Shown here: positions 24,590 through 32,334 of the stretch, piece by piece
How positions within the stretch are numbered: the stretch's first letter is position 1
Layout: every line of letters starts with the position of its first letter
DNA from: Firmicutes bacterium CAG:194
Lineage (GTDB): Bacteria; Bacillota; Clostridia; Lachnospirales; Lachnospiraceae
DNA length: 49,203 nucleotides
Reading direction: 5' to 3'
Assembly: GCA_000432915.1 (NCBI GenBank)
Contig: HF995249.1
Location: forward strand, 34,120 to 83,322
The notes under the pieces: generated by a model
What the model was told of the DNA's origin: nothing
The model's input: the letters and a program-made list of their open reading frames with translations, nothing else
The model's database searches: none
Translations under genes and position numbers: made by a program

Positions 24590-25841
24590 ACTGAAAGCGC
24601 AGGTGATAGCCTGCGTTTCCGTTATCGTACTGCTGATTTTAGGTACGGTATATCTGATCAACCGGGAGAAAACGGCGGCTACAGGCATACAGGTGACAAG
24701 CATGCAGCAGGAGAGTGCAGAGGCGCAGAATGGTATTTATGCCCGGTATCAGCTGAATCCCGATAAGGATCCGACAGCCTTTCTGCAGGATCCGGATTTT
24801 TTTGATGTGGAGCCGGAGGAAGCAGATCAGTCAAAAGTACTGTCTCTGCAGGCTTCCAGTACACAGAAGGATCTTCGTATTTTTGTGGTGGACGGCAACG
24901 GAAATCCGGTCAGCGGTCAGCAGTTTACGTTCCGGATTGCAAAAGACGGTGCCCAGACGCAGACATATGAGGATGAAGATCAGGATGGTATGCTGTATCT
25001 GACAGATCTTACCGCAGGCGAGTATGCGGTTTCCTTAAATCCGGTAGATGGTTATGCAGTGCCCGATACAGCACTTTCGGCTTCTGTCAGTGAATCTGTT
25101 TCTTATACGGTGCTGCAGGATATCTCTTTTCTTGTAAAGACAGAGGATGAGGTAGATCCTGCCGTGGAAGATACCGGTGTCCGGGAAGCGGAAGAAGATG
25201 CGGACGGAACAGAAACAAATGTCAGACTGGCAGACGGAGCGTCTGTTTTCGGGATTGACGTTTCGAAATGGAATAAGGAGATCGACTGGCAGAAGGTAAA
25301 GGCAGCAGGTGTGGAATATGCCATCATCCGTTGTGGATATCGTGGTGCGAGCACCGGTGCACTGGTGGAAGATCCTTATTTTGAAAAGAATATCAAAAAC
25401 GCAACAGAAGCAGGTGTCCGTGTCGGTGTTTATTTCTTTACACAGGCAACAACACCGGTGGAAGCGGTGGAAGAGGCCAGTATGGTTCTGATGCTGTGTA
25501 ATCAGTATAAAATATCGTTCCCACTGTATATCGATACAGAAGGAGCGGGTGGAAACGGAAGGGCAGACGGTCTTGATGTGGAAACAAGAACTGCTGTCTG
25601 CACCGCGTTTTGTGAAACGATTGAAAATGCCGGCTATACAGCGGGTGTTTATGCAAGTAAAAACTGGCTGACCGGGAAGCTGGATGCACAGAAGCTGTCG
25701 CCGTATTCTGTCTGGCTGGCGCAGTATTCCGGCAAACCGTCCTATCAGGGGACGTATGATATGTGGCAGTATACTTCCGCCGGAACGGTTGACGGTATTT
25801 CCACATTGGTTGATTTTAACGTAAGTTATATGGATTATTAA
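24579..25841 (+). CDS. Membrane-anchored GH25 muramidase (lysozyme) with N-terminal Ig-like domain
   Basis: This 420-residue protein has a single N-terminal helix (about 6-27, VIACVSVIVLLILGTVYLI) that puts the rest outside the membrane. The ATG at 24579 has GAGG 6 bp upstream; a TTG two codons earlier is less likely. Residues about 95-185 (LRIFVVDGNGNPVSGQQFTFRI...LTAGEYAVSLNPVDGY) resemble a prealbumin/SpaA-like fold. From about 225 the GH25 domain starts FGIDVSKWNKEIDWQKVKAAGVEYAIIRCGYRG. The catalytic Asp/Glu set is visible as GIDVS, YIDTEG and the closing VDFN. GH25 enzymes cut between N-acetylmuramic acid and N-acetylglucosamine in peptidoglycan. Here it may open the wall for polymer attachment or turn the wall over. 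It overlaps rmlA by 11 bp. Confidence 0.9.
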   Translation: MDSKLKAQVIACVSVIVLLILGTVYLINREKTAATGIQVTSMQQESAEAQNGIYARYQLNPDKDPTAFLQDPDFFDVEPEEADQSKVLSLQASSTQKDLRIFVVDGNGNPVSGQQFTFRIAKDGAQTQTYEDEDQDGMLYLTDLTAGEYAVSLNPVDGYAVPDTALSASVSESVSYTVLQDISFLVKTEDEVDPAVEDTGVREAEEDADGTETNVRLADGASVFGIDVSKWNKEIDWQKVKAAGVEYAIIRCGYRGASTGALVEDPYFEKNIKNATEAGVRVGVYFFTQATTPVEAVEEASMVLMLCNQYKISFPLYIDTEGAGGNGRADGLDVETRTAVCTAFCETIENAGYTAGVYASKNWLTGKLDAQKLSPYSVWLAQYSGKPSYQGTYDMWQYTSAGTVDGISTLVDFNVSYMDY

Positions 25842-25857
25842 GGAGCAAACATCATAC

Positions 25858-27555
25858 ATGAAGAAAAACAGAGTGTGGGTAGGAATTTTGTTTGCAGTTT
25901 GCATACTCCTGTCACTGATCGGAATATGGAAGAGTGTATATGTGAGTGCGGATATTGATGAATCCTATGCATTTACCATGGCGGTCCGGATCGCCGGTGG
26001 TGAGCGGATGTTCATTGATCTTTGGGAACCGCATCAGATGTCGGCTTTTTTGTATGCCCCTCTTGTATGGATTTATAAGAGCATCGCCGGAAATCTGGAT
26101 GGTGCTCTTGTTTTTATGCGCTTTATGGGGGTGCTTGTGCAGGCGCTTCTTTCCGTCTGGTGTTACTGCGTCCTGCGCCGGTATCAGCCGTTTCTGGCCG
26201 GAATCTGTGCAATTCTGTATCTGAATTTTACACCGAAGCACATCCAGTCGCCGGAATTTACGAGCATTTATTACTGGATGATGATGGCACTCATCCTTTG
26301 CACGCTCAGTTATATGCAGCATAAGAAAAAAAGGTATCTTATCCTGTCAGGACTTTTTATGAGCATGGCGGTTTTGTGCTATCCGACTGCAGTGCTGTTG
26401 TTTCTGTATCTGCAGGTGCTTTTTTGTGTGTATGCGAAGGAAAACCGGAAAGAAAGCTTTCTGTTTGCCTTGACCTGTTTTCTGGCGGGCGTGTGTTTTC
26501 TGCTGTACATTTGTGTTCGTGGCGGCGGAATCACGCAGGTTCTGCAGAATATTCCGAATGTCTTAAGTGATGCATCCCATAAACAGTCTCTTGTGGCAAT
26601 GGCAAAGGATCATCTGGTGCATCTTGCCCGGATACTGTATGTGACAGCCGGTTTTATCGTGCTTTGTCAGGTGGGCAGGCCTGTTCTGGATAAAAAGAAC
26701 GCGCATACATCTGTTTTTATGGGTGTTCTGCTCCTGCTGCAGGCAGTCTGGATGGTGATCCAGTTCCATACAATACAGAGTGTGAATTTTATGGTCTTTT
26801 ACCCGATCGTCTGCCAGTTGTTTGTGATCGGCTGGTATGCTTATGCGGCATTTGATAAGACAGAAGAAGACAGACAGCTCTTTTATGGAGGTGTTTTGCT
26901 TTCGGCAGCAGCACTTCTGGCTGTCCTGACGACTTCCAATCTGACGGCGGAATATTCGGTCAGCTTCCTGCTGCCGGGCGTTCTGACGGGGCTTCTTCTG
27001 ATCGGCAGAGTGATCGGAGCAGGAGAGAAGCCGCGGAAAGCCTATCTGGCGTATGCGGTGCTGCTGGCTGCCTTGCTGCTGCAGCTTCTTGCGGCGCGTA
27101 TCCTGCTTGTCCGGTTTACTTCCACACAGCGGAAAAACATTTTTGACACGTATGTAAAGACCGAGACGGGTGTTCTTTCGGGCATCTATCTGGGCGAATT
27201 TGATGCTTCGCAATATGAAGCCAAATATGCAGCATTGCAGAAATATGTGGGAGCAGAAGACAGGCTGCTGTATATAGGCTGTGACATGTTTTTGTACAGT
27301 GTGCTTCAAAAGGGACAGATCGCGACCGGTAATACGATCTCCACACCGGCATTTTCCGATCAGCTTATGACATACTACAGGATGTATCCTGAAAAAATAC
27401 CGACGGTGCTTTTTGTAGACCGGGAATACGGTGCGGATTTTTCCGTATTGTTGGACGAGGAGCCGTTGAAGGGATTTGTGGAAAACTATTTTGATACAGT
27501 ATTGCCTGTGACAGACGGACCGCTGACCGTTTATTTTGCAAAGGACAGAAAATAG
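25858..27555 (+). CDS. GT-C-type membrane glycosyltransferase-like protein (GT39/ArnT-like topology)
   Basis: This 565-residue multi-pass protein has about eleven helices and a soluble C-terminal domain of about 150 residues. After the first helix comes VSADIDESYAFTMAVRIAGG, with the D34-E35 acidic pair in the first outside loop expected for GT-C enzymes that use polyprenyl-phosphate sugars. WEPHQMSAFLYAPLVWIYK follows, as in the GT39/GT83-like group. The C-terminal part (KYAALQKYVGAEDRLLYIGCDMFLYSVL...TYYRMYPEKIPTVLFVD) lies outside by topology. The gene starts 16 bp after the muramidase gene and ends 10 bp before the next. It probably transfers a lipid-linked sugar to a surface polymer or protein on the outer face. 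Donor and acceptor are unknown. Confidence 0.72.
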   Translation: MKKNRVWVGILFAVCILLSLIGIWKSVYVSADIDESYAFTMAVRIAGGERMFIDLWEPHQMSAFLYAPLVWIYKSIAGNLDGALVFMRFMGVLVQALLSVWCYCVLRRYQPFLAGICAILYLNFTPKHIQSPEFTSIYYWMMMALILCTLSYMQHKKKRYLILSGLFMSMAVLCYPTAVLLFLYLQVLFCVYAKENRKESFLFALTCFLAGVCFLLYICVRGGGITQVLQNIPNVLSDASHKQSLVAMAKDHLVHLARILYVTAGFIVLCQVGRPVLDKKNAHTSVFMGVLLLLQAVWMVIQFHTIQSVNFMVFYPIVCQLFVIGWYAYAAFDKTEEDRQLFYGGVLLSAAALLAVLTTSNLTAEYSVSFLLPGVLTGLLLIGRVIGAGEKPRKAYLAYAVLLAALLLQLLAARILLVRFTSTQRKNIFDTYVKTETGVLSGIYLGEFDASQYEAKYAALQKYVGAEDRLLYIGCDMFLYSVLQKGQIATGNTISTPAFSDQLMTYYRMYPEKIPTVLFVDREYGADFSVLLDEEPLKGFVENYFDTVLPVTDGPLTVYFAKDRK

Positions 27556-27565
27556 GAGAGAAAAT

Positions 27566-28549
27566 ATGGGAAACTGGCTGATCCTGCCATTTTTATTGCT
27601 GCTTTGTTTCCTGACGGGAAATGTGCTGCAGTATATTACAAAAAAAGAAAAAGAAAACAGGCATCTGCATCCTGTGCTTCTGGGTGCGGTTTTCTGGATG
27701 TGCTGTGCCGGCAGTAGTGTGTTTTTGCAGAGCTTTACTACGGTTTATCGGTTATTTGCCTGTCTTGTGCTTGCAGTCATGGGACTTGGTGTGTTGTTTT
27801 TTGTGCTGCCTTCCTATCGCCGGTTTACCGCAAGGCAGTTTGTATGGAAAGAGAAAGGCGGAAAGCAGATTGTTTTTCTGCTCATTGCATTTCTGGCAAT
27901 CTGTGCTTCCTATTATCTGAAAGGTTTTACGCTGGAGTCTTATTACGATACACCGGAGAGGGTACAGACGATCCTTTTTACAGGGCAGCTTTCCGGTTTC
28001 AACGCACTGACCGGAGCTGCGGACGACTTGCCGTTGCGTGGTAATGTGCTTCCGGTTTTGTATGCCTGTCTGTGCAGAGGGTTTTCTCTGACACCTGCGC
28101 AGCTTTTGCTACAGTATCTGCCACCGTTTTTACTGCTTTTGATCTTTTTGGCAATGGCAGCATTGTTTACTGTACTGCCTGTAAAAAATGAAAATTTGTC
28201 GCTCTATCTGTTATTCTTTGCGCTTGCGACGATCTGCGGGGCAAGTGCTTATATGAATACGAGCTATGGCGTGTTATTTGCCGTATATGAAGGCAGTGTT
28301 CTTTCAGATCATCTGGTACTTTGTCTGCTGCCGGTGTTTGTATATGGAACCGGAAAGACGGGAAAACAGAAAGGAATAGCAGGCGTGATGCTTCTGCTTC
28401 TTCTGGTGCTTTCGTATGTGTTGGGAGGCAGGGAAAGTCTCCTTGTCGGTGTGACGGCGCTTCTGCTTCTTTTCCTTGTGAAAATCTTTCTTTTTCTGAC
28501 TGACCGTGTGGCAGATAGGAAAAAGGATGAGAAAGGGGGGAATGCCTGA
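27566..28549 (+). CDS. Multi-pass membrane protein, module A1 (possibly DUF6077-like)
   Basis: This 327-residue, very hydrophobic protein has about nine helices. The start at 27566 has TAGGAGAG 5 bp upstream; an in-frame ATG at 27536 lies inside the previous gene. It aligns by eye with the protein at 29386. Here GFNALTGAADDLPLRGNVLPVLYACLCRGFSL corresponds there to DAYNGLMTKAISRRYVLSALPIYQATLSLL, and the downstream (F/Y)AVYEGSVLSDHLVLCLLPVFVYG corresponds to RIWQGKGMFVALGIPYIWYFG. The two are therefore paralogs. Its stop overlaps the ATG of the next gene by 1 bp, and a G6 run (28535-28540) just before serves as that gene's ribosome site. Together with the next gene it may form one functional unit, perhaps a GT-C-like transferase. 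Function not established. Confidence 0.7.
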   Translation: MGNWLILPFLLLLCFLTGNVLQYITKKEKENRHLHPVLLGAVFWMCCAGSSVFLQSFTTVYRLFACLVLAVMGLGVLFFVLPSYRRFTARQFVWKEKGGKQIVFLLIAFLAICASYYLKGFTLESYYDTPERVQTILFTGQLSGFNALTGAADDLPLRGNVLPVLYACLCRGFSLTPAQLLLQYLPPFLLLLIFLAMAALFTVLPVKNENLSLYLLFFALATICGASAYMNTSYGVLFAVYEGSVLSDHLVLCLLPVFVYGTGKTGKQKGIAGVMLLLLLVLSYVLGGRESLLVGVTALLLLFLVKIFLFLTDRVADRKKDEKGGNA

Positions 28550-29373
28550 TGGATATCATGCTGTATTTTATGAAGCTGGAAGACAAATACTGGGGGCTGT
28601 TTCTGGCTGCGTTATTTCTGCTGTATATTTTTCTGTTTGTACAGAAAAAACAGGAGGATGGCAGATGGCTTGTGTTATACGGGTTTCTGACCTATCTTGT
28701 TTTTGCCTGCCCGCTGGCGTACCGACTGTTTGCAGACTATGGTGGTATGGAAAAAAACTACTATAAGGTCAGTCATATCGAGCTTGTCGTGCCTGTTCTT
28801 TGTCTGGCTTTGGCGCTTGCCTGGCAGAAGATCAGAGTGTACAGAAAGAAAATACTGCCGCTGTTTGAACTGGGAATGGTGATTCTGTTTGTTTTTTCGG
28901 GCACGCTTGTCTATACGCAGGCAGGCAGCAGGATGCCTGTGCAGGGCTGCTACCGGGAACAGGAAAAAGAAGCGTATGATCTGATGCTGGCAGATGCGGG
29001 GGATGCAGATGCCGTTACCTTCTGGGGACCGTCTGAGCTGATGGCAAAGAGCCGGATCTACAGTGGCAGGCTGCAGCCAATCTACGGAAAAGATATCGCA
29101 GCTTCCCCGGATGCTTACAGTGGGCAGCTGCAGACACTGTATCAGGGCTACAGTTCCTACGAGGCAAAGGACAGCCTGCTCATCAATAAGGATGAACAGC
29201 TTGGTGCACTTGCAAACTGTCTGCACTTGTATCCGCAGATCGATTGCAGATATGTGGTGGTGTACGATCCGAAACAGCAGGGGACGGATTTTGACGCGGA
29301 AGAGATTTTTACCTCTCTCGGCTATCGTTTTGTGGGACAGACCGGGGAACTGATGCTATTTTCTTTGCAATAA
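28549..29373 (+). CDS. Membrane protein with extracytoplasmic C-terminal domain, module B1
   Basis: This 274-residue protein has four helices in the first 130 residues (LFLAALFLLYIFLFV; WLVLYGFLTYLVFACPL; HIELVVPVLCLALALAW; LFELGMVILFVFSGTLVY), then a soluble domain of about 150 residues. Basic residues in the loops after helices 1 and 3 (QKKQEDGR, QKIRVYRKK) put the soluble part outside. The same layout, with local matches, occurs in the N-terminal half of the protein at 30555: GYRFVGQTGELMLFSL here and DIRLIGQTENYRVYKYDL there. It ends where the partner continues into a metallo-beta-lactamase domain. It looks like the C-terminal half of a split larger membrane protein whose N-terminal half is the preceding gene. 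Confidence 0.7.
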   Translation: MDIMLYFMKLEDKYWGLFLAALFLLYIFLFVQKKQEDGRWLVLYGFLTYLVFACPLAYRLFADYGGMEKNYYKVSHIELVVPVLCLALALAWQKIRVYRKKILPLFELGMVILFVFSGTLVYTQAGSRMPVQGCYREQEKEAYDLMLADAGDADAVTFWGPSELMAKSRIYSGRLQPIYGKDIAASPDAYSGQLQTLYQGYSSYEAKDSLLINKDEQLGALANCLHLYPQIDCRYVVVYDPKQQGTDFDAEEIFTSLGYRFVGQTGELMLFSLQ

Positions 29374-29385
29374 GAGGATGAGAAC

Positions 29386-30462
29386 ATGATCGTGATACAA
29401 GTTTTACTTTGTTTTTGTTATATGTGTGTGATACCGTATCTGATCGGCTGTCTGTTTGTGGACGGACAGAAGGATGTGGGAAATGTGACGATACTCCGCA
29501 CCGTAGCGGGGCTTATGATATCGTATGCGGTATATGAAATACTGGAAGTCGGCTTTCAGCTGAAAAACGGAAGCTTCCGGCTTTTGAGCCTGCTTTTTAT
29601 ACTGGTATCCGTGTTGCTGGCTTTTGCCGGCGTACTGCGTGTTTCTTACCGCAGGCTTGGCAGGCGGGCAGCACTGCAGAAAAAAGGTATCGATTTCAAA
29701 AACATCGATCCGTTTTTTGTGATCGGTATCTTGCTGATCGTCATACAGATTTTTGCCATTTTGTGGATGGCAACACCGGATAAGGATGATGCATTTTATT
29801 CCGGACTTTCTTCCATGAGCCTGAGCTATGATTATGTACTGCAGAATGATGCTTATAACGGACTGATGACAAAAGCGATCTCCAGACGGTATGTGCTTTC
29901 CGCGCTGCCGATTTATCAGGCAACATTGTCTTTATTATCGGACGGACTGCATCATCTGGTGATCACACATAATCTGTTTCCGCTGTTTTACATGCCGCTT
30001 GCATACGGTCTGTATTACCAGCTTGGAAAGAGGATGCTGCAAAAAGAAGGAAAACAGCAGGCGGGCGGTAAGTTTTTGTGTTGTCTTGCCCTGCTTCATA
30101 TGATCGGGAATTACTATGTGTTCAGCCCGGAAAATTTCCTTGTCACACGGATCTGGCAGGGAAAGGGAATGTTTGTGGCACTGGGCATTCCTTATATCTG
30201 GTATTTTGGCTGTCTGGCACTGGAAGCAACCTATGAAAAACAGGTTTATACGCGCAGAGAACGGCTGAGCTGCTGGATCTTGCTGGCAGCGGGCATGCTT
30301 GCCTGCAGCTTCATGGGAGAAACAGGACTGTATCTGGCACCGTTTCTGCTGGGCTGTCTGGTGCTTGCCATGTCGATCGTATACAGAAAATGGCAGGGAA
30401 TCCTGCCGGCTGTGCTGTGCTGCCTGCCTGAAGCAGCACTGGCGGTTCTCTATCTTTTGTAA
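29386..30462 (+). CDS. Multi-pass membrane protein, module A2 (possibly DUF6077-like)
   Basis: This 358-residue protein with about nine to ten helices is the paralog of the protein at 27566. An acidic segment WMATPDKDDAFYSGL (about residues 125-139) lies in an outside loop before NGLMTKAISRRYVLSALPIYQ; in GT-C enzymes such acidic loops bind the lipid-phosphate donor, so DKDD is a catalytic candidate. YVFSPENFLVTRIWQGKGMF is another conserved-looking loop. It ends abruptly in a helix (CCLPEAALAVLYLL) 92 bp before the partner gene at 30555, a spacer with no clear gene or terminator. It probably works with the following MBL-fold protein. I recall this family as DUF6077 from clostridial surface loci but cannot verify it here. 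Confidence 0.7.
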   Translation: MIVIQVLLCFCYMCVIPYLIGCLFVDGQKDVGNVTILRTVAGLMISYAVYEILEVGFQLKNGSFRLLSLLFILVSVLLAFAGVLRVSYRRLGRRAALQKKGIDFKNIDPFFVIGILLIVIQIFAILWMATPDKDDAFYSGLSSMSLSYDYVLQNDAYNGLMTKAISRRYVLSALPIYQATLSLLSDGLHHLVITHNLFPLFYMPLAYGLYYQLGKRMLQKEGKQQAGGKFLCCLALLHMIGNYYVFSPENFLVTRIWQGKGMFVALGIPYIWYFGCLALEATYEKQVYTRRERLSCWILLAAGMLACSFMGETGLYLAPFLLGCLVLAMSIVYRKWQGILPAVLCCLPEAALAVLYLL

Positions 30463-30554
30463 TGAGATGGTCATGCAGATCCACAATAAATCGACCGCTT
30501 ATGGGCGGACAGAAAGTATTTTAGCAGTGAAGAATCGGGAGAAAGGACAAATAT

Positions 30555-32234
30555 ATGACAGTGGTACAGCTTCTGACAGATTTAAAAGAAAAAACAGATG
30601 TGTATTTCGGACTGGGATCTATCGGCATTTTATTTTTATGTGCCTTTTTATTCTGGTGCGTTTATAAAGAAAAAAGCCGCATGATGAAGGTGTATGTCTG
30701 GTATCTTGGTATTGCCTGTATTTTTATGCTGAATCCTCTGTCTTTGTATGTCATAGATAAAACAGGAAATATGGATGTCTATGAACGATTTTTCTGGCTG
30801 CTGCTTTCGCCTGTCATGGTGGCACTGACCGCTTCGGTGCTTATGCAGCATTCCAAAAAGCTGATCCTGCCGTGTCTGATCCTGCTTCTGTTGTGCGGAA
30901 ACAGCGTTTTTACGACAACGGAGTACAAAAAGGCAGAAAACATGGAAAAAATCAGTCAGGATGCAATTGAAGTCAGCAATATCATCATGCGTGATTTTGA
31001 AGGACTTCCCGCAGATGCCAAAATAGTGCCGAACAGACAGGGTGTGCAGTCTCCGCGGGCACTTGTGACAGAGCCGCTTGCAGAAGATATCCGCATGTAT
31101 AATGCCAATATAGAGCTTTGGTATGTCCGGAAGGAATTTGGTAATTATAACAAAAAGAAATGGAATACCGTTGCATCTCTTCTGACGATGGATGTGAGCG
31201 AGATTCCGGTAAAAACAGTTATAAAGGGCATGCGAAAAAAACGGTTCAGTTATCTGGTGCTCGGAAGCTGGCAGGAGCTGACTGGTGACATCAATGCCTA
31301 TGATATCCGGCTGATCGGACAGACGGAAAACTATCGGGTATATAAATATGATCTGCCGACCAAGTATACCGTGACGCAGTATCAGGATCCGGAAGGCTAT
31401 CAGTGTATGAGCTACACGATCGAAAGTACGGACGGCGGTCTTGTTGTGGTAGACGGTGGGCGCGCATGGCAGAGCGAGGAGCTTGTTAATGTCATTAAGG
31501 AAAAGGGGGGTAAGGTAGATGCCTGGATCATTACCCATCCCCATGACGACCACTGCGGTGTGCTCTGTTCCATTCTGGCGGCGGAATGGGATAAAACGGA
31601 GATCGAGATTGACCGGATCCTGCTGGGACAGCTTGATCTGGATGCGATCCGCTTACAGGGGATCCGCGTGGATACAGTCGATTATCTGCTGCAGGGACTT
31701 AAAGGACATGATAATGTGACATATCTTTCCGCAGGTGATGAACTGGATGTGATCGGTCTGCATATGAAAGTCTTATATACCGGAACACCTGAGATCCTGT
31801 CTGAAAGCACCAATGTATTAAATGACGGTTCCATGGTATTCAAACTGAGCGGGCAGAAAAGAAGTATGCTGTTTCTCGGCGATATCGGGGACAATAATGC
31901 AGATAATCGTGCATTGTACCCGGATACGGGAGCAGGCAGCAAAATAGGCTGCGAGATCGCAGATACGATCCTTGCCACATATCCGGAAGATGTCAAGTCA
32001 GATTTTGTCCAGATGGCACATCATGGAAACAGCCTGATGCCGGATTATTTCTATGAAGCTGTTGCGCCGCGGAAAGCTTTTTTCGATGCACCGGACTGGC
32101 TGATGGAAAATAAAAACAAAGAAACCGGACTGGAAAGCTATTATACGACACCGCATTACAAGGCATTGATGGAGAAAATAGGGGCAAAGATCATATCCTA
32201 CAGCAGCGAAGGGCACAGTGTGCGGTTTTACTAG
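30555..32234 (+). CDS. Membrane-anchored extracytoplasmic metallo-beta-lactamase-fold hydrolase (module B2 fused to MBL)
   Basis: This 559-residue fusion starts behind GGGAGAAAGG. Residues 20-120 hold four helices; basic cytoplasmic loops KEKSRMMK and QHSKK put both ends outside. Residues about 125-270 match the outside domain of the protein at 28549. From about 285 an MBL domain begins (GGLVVVDGGR). It has a full metal set: HxHxDH in ITHPHDDHCG (H328, H330, D332, H333), FLGDIGD (D443) and MAHHG (H489/H490). Similar MBL domains occur in ComEC and in the pneumococcal teichoic-acid phosphorylcholine esterase Pce/CbpE (established). Context with LicD and teichoic-type genes suggests an outside phosphodiesterase acting on polymer substituents; that is inference. 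The stop is followed by a fresh promoter, so this ends the operon. Confidence 0.8.
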   Translation: MTVVQLLTDLKEKTDVYFGLGSIGILFLCAFLFWCVYKEKSRMMKVYVWYLGIACIFMLNPLSLYVIDKTGNMDVYERFFWLLLSPVMVALTASVLMQHSKKLILPCLILLLLCGNSVFTTTEYKKAENMEKISQDAIEVSNIIMRDFEGLPADAKIVPNRQGVQSPRALVTEPLAEDIRMYNANIELWYVRKEFGNYNKKKWNTVASLLTMDVSEIPVKTVIKGMRKKRFSYLVLGSWQELTGDINAYDIRLIGQTENYRVYKYDLPTKYTVTQYQDPEGYQCMSYTIESTDGGLVVVDGGRAWQSEELVNVIKEKGGKVDAWIITHPHDDHCGVLCSILAAEWDKTEIEIDRILLGQLDLDAIRLQGIRVDTVDYLLQGLKGHDNVTYLSAGDELDVIGLHMKVLYTGTPEILSESTNVLNDGSMVFKLSGQKRSMLFLGDIGDNNADNRALYPDTGAGSKIGCEIADTILATYPEDVKSDFVQMAHHGNSLMPDYFYEAVAPRKAFFDAPDWLMENKNKETGLESYYTTPHYKALMEKIGAKIISYSSEGHSVRFY

Positions 32235-32243
32235 CGGCGCAGT

Positions 32244-32272
32244 TTGCCAATTATGGCATTGTATGGTATGAT
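32244..32272 (+). promoter_or_regulatory. Promoter for the second exporter operon
   Basis: TTGCCA (32244-32249), a 17-bp spacer and TATGAT (32267-32272), with TGG directly upstream (extended -10). An inverted repeat TGCCA-ATTA-TGGCA (32245-32258) overlaps the -35 box and could be an operator. The leader to the ATG at 32335 is about 55 bases and ends in TAGGAGAG. Confidence 0.7.
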
Positions 32273-32334
32273 TAAACAGTATATTTTTGTTTCAAACAGG
32301 GAGAAAAGAAGAGACTTAGGAGAGAAGAAAACAG

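Noticed and set aside
30463..30554. Frameshifted continuation of the membrane protein at 29386 into the MBL protein
   Set aside because: The 92-bp gap has stops in the relevant frames, no clear coding pattern, and the downstream gene has its own good ribosome site.
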